From Chitinophaga sp. 180180018-3 (GTDB lineage Bacteria; Bacteroidota; Bacteroidia; Chitinophagales; Chitinophagaceae): a DNA stretch of 64,000 nucleotides. The first letter of the stretch is position 1. Every line of letters starts with the position of its first letter. Shown piece after piece: positions 7,754 to 15,307 of the stretch. Position numbers and translations under genes: made by a program. A model generated the notes under the pieces. The model searched no databases. It had not been told where the DNA came from and saw only the letters and a program-made list of their open reading frames with translations. The stretch covers positions 6,324,001-6,388,000 of the forward strand of contig NZ_CP140772.1 of assembly GCF_037893185.1 (NCBI RefSeq), given 5' to 3'.

Positions 7754-8506
7754 TCAATCCTTCAGTTTCTTCTTCAGAAGACTTACCTGATCCTGCAGAT
7801 GGCTGACCATATCAGCCAGATGGTTCACACTCATCCTGCTCTGAGGACCAGCCTTACTGATCACAGCATCTGACTGCCACAGTTCCAGCACATCTTCCAT
7901 ATCCACGTTATAGGCTTCGTACTGGATATTATCAGAAACCAGGGTTATTTTTGCTTTAGAGCGGTTATTCTTTTGTATCCTCTTAAAAACAATGCCCTCG
8001 CGGGAAGTAACCACAATATAGGTTTCGTTGTTTTTAATTTCTTCCCATCCATCCACTTTATGACAAACGATCACTGAGCCGGAAGTAACAGGTAACATGG
8101 AGTCCCCTGCAATCTCAAAGGCCCGGTAGTCGCCCGCACCCAGCATAGGCAACGTGAAGGTATTCAGCTCCTCGATGAATTCCTCATCGTTATACCCCGC
8201 AAGGTAACCTGCAGCTGCTTTAACCGGCACAAACTGGACAGCCTGCCTGGCTCCTCCCAGCTTCTGCTGGCGGCGCTTTTCAAGGAAATTGTCTTTCTGG
8301 GAGCCGAGATCCCGGCGTAGCAGATCATCAATGGAAACCCGGAACATGTCACTGACCTGCTCCAGTACTTCCGTACGGGGTTCCGCCCGCTCTTCCTCAT
8401 ATGCACCCAACAGGGAACGTTTAATACCGAGTTTGTCAGCAAACTCCTGCTGCGTCCAGCCTTTTTGCTTACGCAGATATTTCAAATTCTGGCATACTAC
8501 GGACAT
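7754..8506 (-). CDS. XRE-family repressor with S24 (LexA-like) self-cleavage domain
   Basis: The 250-residue protein joins an N-terminal helix-turn-helix (about 4-60: LRKQKGWTQQEFADKLGIKR) to a peptidase S24 domain (about 115-215). The S24 catalytic pair is visible: Ser in AGDSMLP and Lys in GIVFKRI. A likely cleavage loop is KAAAGYLAGY. This is the cI/LexA-like design in which RecA filaments trigger self-cleavage and derepression. A C-terminal coiled coil (HLADMVSHLQDQVSLLKKKL) may aid dimerisation. Two CTAA-N5-TTAG palindromes lie in its own promoter and two more precede the dinB-dnaE genes, which points to an SOS-like role. No canonical LexA gene is in the window. Confidence 0.88.
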   Translation of the reverse strand: MSVVCQNLKYLRKQKGWTQQEFADKLGIKRSLLGAYEEERAEPRTEVLEQVSDMFRVSIDDLLRRDLGSQKDNFLEKRRQQKLGGARQAVQFVPVKAAAGYLAGYNDEEFIEELNTFTLPMLGAGDYRAFEIAGDSMLPVTSGSVIVCHKVDGWEEIKNNETYIVVTSREGIVFKRIQKNNRSKAKITLVSDNIQYEAYNVDMEDVLELWQSDAVISKAGPQSRMSVNHLADMVSHLQDQVSLLKKKLKD

Positions 8507-8508
8507 AA

Positions 8509-8523
8509 CCTAAATAATTTAGT
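8509..8523. promoter_or_regulatory. Putative operator, copy 1 (repressor promoter)
   Basis: CCTAA-ATAAT-TTAGT is a palindrome with the core CTAA-N5-TTAG, 3 nt upstream of the repressor start codon. Its centre is 20 bp, about two helical turns, from copy 2. Binding by the XRE-S24 protein is inferred. Confidence 0.65.
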
Positions 8524-8528
8524 ACCAT

Positions 8529-8543
8529 GCTAACAAAATTAGC
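8529..8543. promoter_or_regulatory. Putative operator, copy 2, overlapping the repressor -7 box
   Basis: GCTAA-CAAAA-TTAGC is a perfect 5-bp-arm palindrome. It overlaps TAATTTTG (8541-8534, minus strand), the probable -7 element of the repressor gene; a TTG lies 21 nt further upstream (8565-8563). The overlap fits negative autoregulation. Confidence 0.7.
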
Positions 8544-8585
8544 AAATATTTTTATAATTAACCAAATATATTCGGGTTGCTTACT

Positions 8586-8593
8586 TATTTTTG
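8586..8593 (+). promoter_or_regulatory. -7 promoter element of the 8616 gene
   Basis: TATTTTTG matches TAnnTTTG and lies 22 nt before the ATG at 8616, which supports that start over an upstream ATG at 8577. No clear -33 TTG is seen. Confidence 0.55.
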
Positions 8594-8615
8594 CCCGGTA
8601 AAAATCCAACTTGAT

Positions 8616-9062
8616 ATGTTACATCTACACTCGTTTTTAAGATGGGCTATAGTACTGGCCGGAATATGGGCGGTTATCCGTTCATTGAAAGGTGTTACCG
8701 GCAAAACGCCATTTACCGGGGCGGACGCAAAAGCAGGGCTTTTTTTCCAGATCTTGTGTGATCTGCAGCTGTTGGTTGGTCTTATCCTCTTCTTTTTTGT
8801 AAGCCCCCTGAGTAAATCCGGGATGACTGATATGGGCGCTGCTATGAAAAGCCCGGTACTGCGGTTCTTTACCGTAGAACATGAAGTTATGGCAATTGTT
8901 GCCATTGCGCTGGTGCATATTGGTAAATCCAAAATAAAGAAGGCCGTCAGCGATGCCCAAAAACACAAACTGGGTCTGATCTTCTTCGGACTTGCCCTCA
9001 TACTCATCCTGGCCGCCATTCCCTGGCCGTTTAGAGAAGCGCTTGGAAAGGGCTGGTTCTAG
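8616..9062 (+). CDS. Small four-helix membrane protein (cytochrome b-like)
   Basis: The 148-residue product has four hydrophobic segments (about 8-22, 43-62, 82-100, 118-138) with His residues near the membrane (HLHSFLRW, VEHEVMAIVAIALVHIG). It resembles uncharacterised Bacteroidota proteins often annotated as cytochrome b-like or DUF membrane proteins. The His pattern could allow heme binding, but this is not demonstrated. It is divergent from the LexA-like repressor and converges on the SdpI-family gene, with a 31-bp hairpin between. A regulatory link to the repressor is possible because they share the upstream region containing the operators. Confidence 0.65.
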   Translation: MLHLHSFLRWAIVLAGIWAVIRSLKGVTGKTPFTGADAKAGLFFQILCDLQLLVGLILFFFVSPLSKSGMTDMGAAMKSPVLRFFTVEHEVMAIVAIALVHIGKSKIKKAVSDAQKHKLGLIFFGLALILILAAIPWPFREALGKGWF

Positions 9063-9076
9063 ATTTTAGTCATTAA

Positions 9077-9142
9077 CTTATAACAAAATACAACGGAGAT
9101 CAGGTTAACTATAACCTGATCTCCGTTGTATTTTGTTATAAG
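9077..9142. terminator. 31-bp perfect inverted repeat between convergent genes
   Basis: Arms 9077-9107 and 9112-9142 are exact complements over 31 bp around a 4-nt loop. It lies between the stops at 9062 (+) and 9147 (-) and should terminate both transcripts. The arm contains the word CGGAGAT, also found in other long hairpins of the window. Confidence 0.85.
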
Positions 9143-9146
9143 GTGT

Positions 9147-9809
9147 TTATCCTTTATCCTGATTATATAGTCTGAAGGAATAAATATAAGGCAGCGCCGC
9201 CAATACAATTGCCGCAAAGAATATAATAAATACTCCGGTGATCAGCGACAGGAAGAACCCTGATATCATAATCACTACTCCCGCACTGACCCACAGATTA
9301 CTGGCCATCTGATGCGTCCTGTTCCATACCTCCGCGCTTTGTAAAGTCCACGGGGTTCTGACTCCTACATAGTTGTTCGGTTTCAGTCTTCTCAGATAGT
9401 ACCCGATCCCGGTAATCAGCAAACCTACTCCCACAAATGCCCAGCGTTCCATTACAAATGCCCGGCCCTGGCTTACCAGGAAGATGATGGCACAGGTAAA
9501 AAGTGCCTGATAAGTATGGATCATGAAACGGATCCGGTAATACTCTCTATGCTCTAACTCAATAGCAGAAGGCGCAACCTGCGCTTCATCAGCTTTTGGT
9601 ATATAGCGGAAAAGAAAATAGATCAATGCATTGGTAAAAAACAGAAAGATCATCAGTAGCAGGAAATCACTTCTGGAACTTACTTCCTGAGATTCAGGAT
9701 TGCCCGGCAAAGTAGTGGGTAAATAGTTCCAGATAATAGCAAGGTAAGCCATAGGAACCAGAAGTAATGCCAGGATCAGCAATTCCTTGGTTAAATCCGG
9801 TTGTTTCAT
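9147..9809 (-). CDS. SdpI/DUF1648-family membrane protein
   Basis: The 220-residue product has about six membrane spans and the SdpI signature KPNNYVGVRTPWTLQSAEVW followed by NRTHQMAS. An N-terminal DUF1648-like part contains YLPTTLPGN. In Bacillus, SdpI gives immunity to the SdpC toxin and binds the SdpR repressor; in other phyla the role is mostly unknown. No toxin gene resembling SdpC is adjacent. It is divergent from dinB and shares a 312-bp intergenic region with the two operator-like palindromes, so co-regulation is possible. Confidence 0.8.
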   Translation of the reverse strand: MKQPDLTKELLILALLLVPMAYLAIIWNYLPTTLPGNPESQEVSSRSDFLLLMIFLFFTNALIYFLFRYIPKADEAQVAPSAIELEHREYYRIRFMIHTYQALFTCAIIFLVSQGRAFVMERWAFVGVGLLITGIGYYLRRLKPNNYVGVRTPWTLQSAEVWNRTHQMASNLWVSAGVVIMISGFFLSLITGVFIIFFAAIVLAALPYIYSFRLYNQDKG

Positions 9810-9898
9810 TGGAGATAAGTTTAAAGGTTCATTTACTGCCTTTTTCCTTCATTTCCATTCTGTTGTCTATTACATACAGGACGCCAGATTTGTTGTTT

Positions 9899-9906
9899 CA
9901 AAGTTA
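9899..9906 (-). promoter_or_regulatory. -7 element of the SdpI-family gene
   Basis: TAACTTTG on the minus strand matches TAnnTTTG. A TTG lies 24 nt upstream, longer than usual spacing. The operator pair lies a further 36 bp upstream. Confidence 0.5.
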
Positions 9907-9941
9907 CGAAAATGCCAGTCAGGAAATTCTCAAGATTTTTT

Positions 9942-9974
9942 ACTAAAATAATTAGTATTACTAAAATAATTAGT
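9942..9974. promoter_or_regulatory. Tandem pair of putative operators upstream of dinB
   Basis: Two identical 15-bp palindromes, ACTAA-AATAA-TTAGT, at 9942-9956 and 9960-9974, lie within a perfect 18-bp direct repeat (9941-9958 and 9959-9976). They share the CTAA-N5-TTAG core with the two palindromes at the repressor promoter. They lie in the divergent region between the SdpI-family gene and dinB, so either or both genes may be controlled. Confidence 0.7.
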
Positions 9975-10092
9975 ATTTTTACAGCCAAATAAAAGTGATT
10001 CCGGCTGGCAGGCCTGATGCCTTACTATCCTCCTCCCTCCGCCAGGTCCGCCATCCGTATCGCTTTTATGGTACCCTGCCCGTTCCGTCCTA

Positions 10093-10100
10093 TAGTTTTG
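10093..10100 (+). promoter_or_regulatory. Possible -7 element of dinB
   Basis: TAGTTTTG matches TAnnTTTG and lies 21 nt before the ATG at 10122. No -33 TTG at proper spacing was seen, and the operators are about 120 bp further upstream, so a second promoter near the operators (TATTTTTA at 9974-9981) is also possible. Confidence 0.45.
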
Positions 10101-10121
10101 TTATGTGTAAATTTCATCATT

Positions 10122-11330
10122 ATGATCACTTTACAGCAGCGCACCATAGCGCATTTTGATCTGGATTGCTTCTTCGTGTCGGTGGAATGTCAGCGCGATA
10201 ACCGGCTGAAAGGGATCCCGCTGTTAATAGGAGGCAGTAGTGACCGGGCAGTAGTAGCCGCATGCAGCTATGAGGCCAGGCGTTATGGCATTCATTCAGC
10301 GATGCCGATGAAAACAGCGCTCAGGCTCTGTCCGCATGCCACCGTACGCAGCGGGGATATGGATCTGTACAGCACAAAATCCAGGGAGGTGACAGAAATG
10401 ATTGCTGAACAGGCTCCCCTGTACGAAAAATCATCCATTGATGAATTTTACCTGGACCTTTCCGGGATGGATAAATTTTTCGGTTCTCTCAAATGGACCA
10501 CAGAATTGAGAAAGTTGATCATGAAAGAATCGGGATTACCTATTTCATTCGGGCTGGCATCCAATAAACTGGTATCCAAAGTAGCTACAGATGAAGCCAA
10601 ACCCAATGGCCAGCTGGAAGTGCACTTTGGCGATGAAAAAAACTTTCTGGCACCGCTGGCGGTAGAGAAGATCCCGATGGTAGGCCGGGAAACCGGAGCC
10701 CAGCTGAGGCGCCGGGGCGTGGAAACCGTGAAAACACTGAGTGAAGTGCCCATCTCCCTGCTTGAAGCATGGATGGGAAAATCCGGGATAGCGCTCTGGA
10801 AAAAAGCCAACGGGATCGACGAATCGCCGGTGGTGCCATATTATGAACAAAAATCCATTTCTACAGAAAGTACATTTCCTGCAGATACCATCGATATCGA
10901 ATTTTTACACGGAGAACTGGTCAGGATGACGGAAAAGATCGCCTTTGAATTACGGCAACAAAGCAAACTCACCGGCTGCGTGACGCTGAAAATACGCTAT
11001 GCTGATTTCGAAACTGTTACCAGGCAGATGAGCATCCCTTATTCCTGCGCAGATCATGTGCTGTTGGAAAAAGTGAAAGAACTATTCCGGAAACTGTACG
11101 ACCGCCGGCAGCTGGTACGTCTTATCGGCGTGCGTTTCAGCCATCTCGTACAGGGCAGCTACCAGATCAGCCTGTTCGATGATAAACAGGAAATGCTTGC
11201 ACTATACCAAGCTATTGATCAGATCAGGAACCGGTTTGGTGTGGAATACCTGGTGAAAGGAACCAACGTGGTTCCTCCGGGCAAAAATCTCAGGCCTGTT
11301 AAAGATATTATGCCATTCGTTAAGCCATGA
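10122..11330 (+). CDS. dinB: Y-family DNA polymerase IV
   Basis: The 402-residue product is a DinB-type translesion polymerase. Catalytic motifs are intact: HFDLDCFFVSVE (first metal-binding Asp) and SSIDEFYLDLSG (Asp-Glu pair). The palm, thumb HhH (EKIPMVGRETGAQLRRRG) and little-finger regions follow. Near the C-terminus QISLFDD fits the beta-clamp-binding motif QxxLF. An upstream in-frame ATG (10017) is rejected because the added residues are unlike any DinB and lie before the probable promoter. The stop is 9 nt before the dnaE-like gene, so the two form a mutasome operon, perhaps under the XRE-S24 repressor. It is too conserved at the active site to be an ImuB pseudo-polymerase. Confidence 0.93.
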   Translation: MITLQQRTIAHFDLDCFFVSVECQRDNRLKGIPLLIGGSSDRAVVAACSYEARRYGIHSAMPMKTALRLCPHATVRSGDMDLYSTKSREVTEMIAEQAPLYEKSSIDEFYLDLSGMDKFFGSLKWTTELRKLIMKESGLPISFGLASNKLVSKVATDEAKPNGQLEVHFGDEKNFLAPLAVEKIPMVGRETGAQLRRRGVETVKTLSEVPISLLEAWMGKSGIALWKKANGIDESPVVPYYEQKSISTESTFPADTIDIEFLHGELVRMTEKIAFELRQQSKLTGCVTLKIRYADFETVTRQMSIPYSCADHVLLEKVKELFRKLYDRRQLVRLIGVRFSHLVQGSYQISLFDDKQEMLALYQAIDQIRNRFGVEYLVKGTNVVPPGKNLRPVKDIMPFVKP

Positions 11331-11339
11331 TCATTTTCC

Positions 11340-14291
11340 ATGTTTCTAAATTGTAAGACATTTTTCAGTCTCCGGTACGGTACCATGCACGCAAAAAAGC
11401 TGGTTGAAATGGCTCATCAGCTGGGCATCGGCACACTTGCCCTAACCAATATCAATGCAACTCCTGATTCATGGGAGTTTGTAGAGCTTTGCCGTCAGTA
11501 TGACATCAAACCGGTGCTCGGCCTGGAATGCAGGAATGGCGATACTTTCAAATATATCCTGCTCGCACGCAACCAGGAAGGCTGGTATCAGATCAATCAT
11601 TTCCTTTCCCGACACCTGCTGCATGATATCCCGTTTGCTGATGATGCCCCTAACCTTCCACATACCTGGGCTATTTACAGCTGGGGCAACCGGCCACCGG
11701 CCACGCTTCGTGAACATGAACTCATTGGTATTAAACCCTGGGAGCGCAATAAACTATTCAGAACTGATACATACGCTGTCCGGGATAAACTGGTCATACT
11801 GCAGCCGGTAACTTTTCAGGATGATGAATATTATGAGCTGCACCGCCTGTTACGCGCCATTGACCAGAACATACTAATTACGCAACTGACTCCTGCTATG
11901 GCCGGGCATCCTGATGAAAGATTTATTTCTCCCGCCAGGATGATAGAACACTTTTCCACCTACCCGCATATTGTGCAGCGTACAGTGGAAGTGCTGGCCT
12001 CCTGCGATGCTACGCCCGAACTGAAGCCTTCTATCTCCCGTAACAAACAATTTTTTCTCGGCAACACCGCCGAAGATCGCAGGCTATTGAAAGATCTCGC
12101 ATTAAAAGGAATGCAGGAACGATATGGCGATGAACATGCGGCAGCACTGGAACGCATCGAAAAAGAACTCGACATCATTTCCCGACTGAATTTCGAGTCC
12201 TATTTTCTCATTACCTGGGACATTATCCGCTTTGCCCGGGAACACGGCTTTTTTTATGTCGGCAGGGGAAGCGGAGCCAATTCCGTGATTGCCTACTGCC
12301 TGCGGATTACAGACGTAGACCCTATTGAACTGAATCTGTACTTTGAACGTTTTCTAAACCTGCATCGCAGCTCACCTCCGGATTTCGATATCGATTTTTC
12401 CTGGCGCGACCGCGACGAGATCATCCGGTATATATTTGATAAATATGGGCCGGAGCATACCGCGTTACTTGGTACTGTTACTACGTTTCAGACAAATGCA
12501 ATCGTCAGGGAGCTTGGAAAAGTATACGGACTACCCAAAAAAGAAATTGATAAAATACTGGAAAATGATTTTAACATCCGGTTTGAAGCCGACAGTATTC
12601 ATCAGAAGATTGCCCGCTATACCAGTATGCTGGAAGCCAGGCCAGCCTTCCCTAATCACCTGAGTATACATGCGGGTGGCATCCTGATCAGTGAGGCGCC
12701 CATTCATCATTATTGCGCTACCTACCTGCCTCCGAAAGGCTTTACCACTGCACAAATAGACATGTGGCAGGCAGAAAGAGTGGGCCTGCATAAATTCGAT
12801 ATTCTCAGTCAGCGAGGGCTGGGACATATCCGGGATGCTATCAATATCATCCGGGAAAACAGGCAGGTAGATATAGATATTCACAATGTAAAGGCATTTC
12901 AGGTCGATGAACAGGTGAAAAAAAATCTCTCCCATGTCAATACAATTGGTTGTTTTTATATAGAATCGCCATCGATGCGGCAGTTGCTGCAAAAACTGAA
13001 ATGCGACAATTACCCGGCCCTGGTGGCTGCCAGCTCTATCATTCGGCCTGGTGTGGCACAATCGGGCATGATGAAAGCATACGTAGACCGCTACCGTAAC
13101 CCTGATCAGGTGACCTATCTCCATCCGGTCATTGAAGACTTGTTAAAAGAAACCTTCGGGATTATGGTATATCAGGAAGATGTGATCCGGGTGGCACATG
13201 AATACGCCGGACTCGAACTGGCAGATGCCGATCAGCTGCGACGGGCTATGGGGGGTAAGTATCGCGATGCGAATGATTTCCAGCAGATTGAGAACAGATT
13301 TTTCAGTAACAGTGCGGCTCGTGGTCGCCCACTGGCAGTAACAGCCGAGGTTTGGCGGCAGATAGCCAGTTTTGCCAATTTCTCTTTTTCGAAAGCCCAT
13401 TCAGCCAGCTTTGCGGTGGAGAGCTACCAGAGCCTCTATCTGAAAACCTATTTCCCTGCTGAATTCATGGTGGCCGTGATCAATAACTTTGGAGGATTTT
13501 ATAACAGGGAACTTTATTTCAGGGAATTGCAAAAAACAGGGGTCTCGGTACATCCACCCTGTGTGAATAACAGCGATTATGTCACTAATATCAGGCATCG
13601 GGAAGTATATGTGGGATTGATCCATGTAGAAGGACTGGAGCAACATCTTGCCGAACACATACTGGCGGACCGGCAAAAATACGGGCCTTTCCGGCATCTG
13701 GAAGATTTCACGGACCGTATCAGTCCCTCGGTGGGACAGCTGGAAATATTGATCCGTGTCGGAGGATTCCATTTCTGTGGGCTCACAAAAAAGGAATTGC
13801 TGTGGAAAAGCAGCCTGCTGGTGAGAAACAAACAGCTGGCGTCTCACAACGTATCCATGTTTAGTACGCCTCCCCTCGATTGTACACTGCCGAAACTCGC
13901 CTACCATGCACATGAAGATGCTTTTGATGAAATAGATCTGCTGGGATTTCCTCTGCAGTCGCCCTTTGAAGTACTGCAACATGATCAGCGCGTTTATGTG
14001 CCCGCACGGGAATTCGGAAAGTATACCGGTCAAACTATACGAACACTGGGCTATCTGGTAACCACCAAACCTTTGCGCAGTGCTAAAGGAGAACCGATGT
14101 GTTTCGGTACCTTCATGGACAGAGAAGGTGCTTTTGTAGATACGGTGCATTTTCCTGACAGCCTGCGGAGGTACCCGTTTCAGAAAAACGGCTTCTACAT
14201 ATTGGAAGGTAAAGTAGTAACGGAATATGAAGTAACCACCTTGGAAATCAGCTACATGCGTAAAATTGGTTATTTTGAAGACAAACAGTGA
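11340..14291 (+). CDS. dnaE2: Error-prone DNA polymerase III alpha subunit (DnaE2-like)
   Basis: The 983-residue product is a C-family polymerase, shorter than replicative DnaE (about 1150-1200). The catalytic Asp motif PPDFDIDFSW is at about 346-355, the third Asp region is KFDILSQRGL, and other core motifs are VGRGSGANSVIAYCL and FGIMVYQEDV. The PHP domain at the N-terminus is degenerate: FLNCKTFFSLRYGT replaces the usual HLHxHSxYS metal-binding motif, so proofreading-type PHP activity is unlikely. The C-terminus has an OB-like fold (TGQTIRTLGYLVTTKPLR). The short length and dinB linkage indicate the mutagenic DnaE2 class rather than the main replicase. Confidence 0.88.
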   Translation: MFLNCKTFFSLRYGTMHAKKLVEMAHQLGIGTLALTNINATPDSWEFVELCRQYDIKPVLGLECRNGDTFKYILLARNQEGWYQINHFLSRHLLHDIPFADDAPNLPHTWAIYSWGNRPPATLREHELIGIKPWERNKLFRTDTYAVRDKLVILQPVTFQDDEYYELHRLLRAIDQNILITQLTPAMAGHPDERFISPARMIEHFSTYPHIVQRTVEVLASCDATPELKPSISRNKQFFLGNTAEDRRLLKDLALKGMQERYGDEHAAALERIEKELDIISRLNFESYFLITWDIIRFAREHGFFYVGRGSGANSVIAYCLRITDVDPIELNLYFERFLNLHRSSPPDFDIDFSWRDRDEIIRYIFDKYGPEHTALLGTVTTFQTNAIVRELGKVYGLPKKEIDKILENDFNIRFEADSIHQKIARYTSMLEARPAFPNHLSIHAGGILISEAPIHHYCATYLPPKGFTTAQIDMWQAERVGLHKFDILSQRGLGHIRDAINIIRENRQVDIDIHNVKAFQVDEQVKKNLSHVNTIGCFYIESPSMRQLLQKLKCDNYPALVAASSIIRPGVAQSGMMKAYVDRYRNPDQVTYLHPVIEDLLKETFGIMVYQEDVIRVAHEYAGLELADADQLRRAMGGKYRDANDFQQIENRFFSNSAARGRPLAVTAEVWRQIASFANFSFSKAHSASFAVESYQSLYLKTYFPAEFMVAVINNFGGFYNRELYFRELQKTGVSVHPPCVNNSDYVTNIRHREVYVGLIHVEGLEQHLAEHILADRQKYGPFRHLEDFTDRISPSVGQLEILIRVGGFHFCGLTKKELLWKSSLLVRNKQLASHNVSMFSTPPLDCTLPKLAYHAHEDAFDEIDLLGFPLQSPFEVLQHDQRVYVPAREFGKYTGQTIRTLGYLVTTKPLRSAKGEPMCFGTFMDREGAFVDTVHFPDSLRRYPFQKNGFYILEGKVVTEYEVTTLEISYMRKIGYFEDKQ

Positions 14292-14311
14292 TAAAATACG
14301 ACAAATTGTTG

Positions 14312-14332
14312 TATTTTTGTGACAAATGTCGT
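14312..14332 (+). promoter_or_regulatory. Promoter and palindrome of the RES/Xre locus
   Basis: TATTTTTG (14312-14319) matches the -7 consensus. It overlaps the palindrome TTTGT-G-ACAAA (14316-14326), and outer arms ACGACA (14298-14303) and TGTCGT (14327-14332) add a wider dyad. Such symmetry fits autorepression by the antitoxin. The predicted RNA start near 14326 favours translation from the ATG at 14338. Confidence 0.55.
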
Positions 14333-14337
14333 GTTTT

Positions 14338-14790
14338 ATGAAACATGTAAAGGGATATCGTGTACAGGAGAATGCGCTGTTAATCGTAGAACAGCCAGGG
14401 GGCACCTATGTGGCCAGTAGTGGTTACTTTGATTTCATACAACTGTCCCGCACAGGGATCATAAAGAGAGCACTGTTGAACCTGAGCAGGCAGTTGTCTT
14501 TTTCCTTAACGGAACTGGCGCAGGTGGTGCATCTGTCAGAAAGAACATTGCAACGCTATGACGACGACGCCAGATTATCAGCCGACAGCTCTGAGCGGGC
14601 AATCCTGCTTTCTCAGTTATACCAGCGGGGCACAGAAGTATTCGGCCAGTTGGAGAACTTCAAGGAGTGGATGAGAACTCCGTTGCCAGCATTCAATTAT
14701 CAAACTCCCATTTCTTTACTGGATACTACTTTTGGCTTTAAACTGATACAGGATGAGCTGGGCCGTATCGAGCATGGTATCTTCGCGTAG
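14338..14790 (+). CDS. Xre/MbcA/ParS-type antitoxin
   Basis: The product has about 150 residues from the ATG at 14338; an in-frame ATG at 14326 would add four (MSCF) but coincides with the predicted RNA start. It shows the Xre-like N-terminal region with a helix-turn-helix (FSLTELAQVVHLSERTLQRY) and the C-terminal toxin-binding DUF2384 part (RGTEVFGQLENFKEWMRTPLPAFNYQTPISLL). In this family the antitoxin represses the operon and plugs the RES toxin active site. It ends 9 nt before the RES gene and starts 46 nt after the dnaE-like gene. Confidence 0.9.
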   Translation: MKHVKGYRVQENALLIVEQPGGTYVASSGYFDFIQLSRTGIIKRALLNLSRQLSFSLTELAQVVHLSERTLQRYDDDARLSADSSERAILLSQLYQRGTEVFGQLENFKEWMRTPLPAFNYQTPISLLDTTFGFKLIQDELGRIEHGIFA

Positions 14791-14799
14791 ACTTTAAGC

Positions 14800-15258
14800 A
14801 TGGAAGTATACAGAATAAGTAAATGCAACTACATTAATGATCTTAGTGGCACCGGCGCGCGGCTCTATGGTGGCCGCTGGAACAGTCCGGGGCATGCAAT
14901 TGTGTACACCGCAGGCAGCAGGGCATTATCCGCCCTGGAAGTGCTGGTACATATTCCTTTGAAAAATATCATACAGGATTTCTGCATTGCCACCATCCAT
15001 ATTCCGGACGATATAGCTATTAAAGTACTGACCAAACACGATCTGCCTTCGGGCTGGCAGTCGCTGGCACCATCCCCGGAGTTACAGCATATCGGAGATG
15101 AATGGATAGATGCCAGCCGGTATGCGGTATTGAGGATACCTTCGGTGATTATTGCCGACGAACATAACTATCTGATCAACCCGCAACACCCGGAAGCAGC
15201 CAACATTACAATTACCAATACCCAGCCGTTTACCTTTGACCCGCGACTGCGGAAATAA
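14800..15258 (+). CDS. RES-domain toxin (NAD+-degrading family)
   Basis: The 152-residue product is a RES domain: VYRISK (conserved Arg), GGRWNSPGHAIVYTAGSRALSA (Arg, Tyr and Ser region), ALEVLVHI (Glu), and the C-terminal RIPSVIIADEHNYLINPQHP. Characterised members such as MbcT deplete NAD+ by phosphorolysis or hydrolysis, and ParT modifies Prs. All expected motifs are present, so it is probably active. It forms a two-gene toxin-antitoxin operon with the preceding gene. Confidence 0.9.
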   Translation: MEVYRISKCNYINDLSGTGARLYGGRWNSPGHAIVYTAGSRALSALEVLVHIPLKNIIQDFCIATIHIPDDIAIKVLTKHDLPSGWQSLAPSPELQHIGDEWIDASRYAVLRIPSVIIADEHNYLINPQHPEAANITITNTQPFTFDPRLRK

Positions 15259-15285
15259 AAAAGGCGCCTCCGTTGCGGAGACGCC
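15254..15285. terminator. Bidirectional terminator between RES toxin and lysC
   Basis: The GC-rich stem 15263-15272 with 15276-15285 (one mismatch, 3-nt loop) is flanked on the left by an A-rich run that reads as TTTTTTATTT on the minus strand, so it ends lysC. It also lies right after the RES stop. Confidence 0.8.
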
Positions 15286-15307
15286 CTGATGAATATTATA
15301 TCGGCCG

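Noticed and set aside
8616..9809. SdpI gene plus small membrane gene as a toxin-immunity module
   Set aside because: No SdpC-like toxin or SdpR-like ArsR regulator is nearby; the two genes converge rather than form an operon.
10017..10121. Upstream in-frame extension of dinB
   Set aside because: The 35 extra residues do not resemble DinB and precede the likely promoter box at 10093.
13401..14405. 334-codon minus-strand frame opposite dnaE2
   Set aside because: It lies entirely within the confident dnaE2 gene on the other strand and has no domain or promoter.
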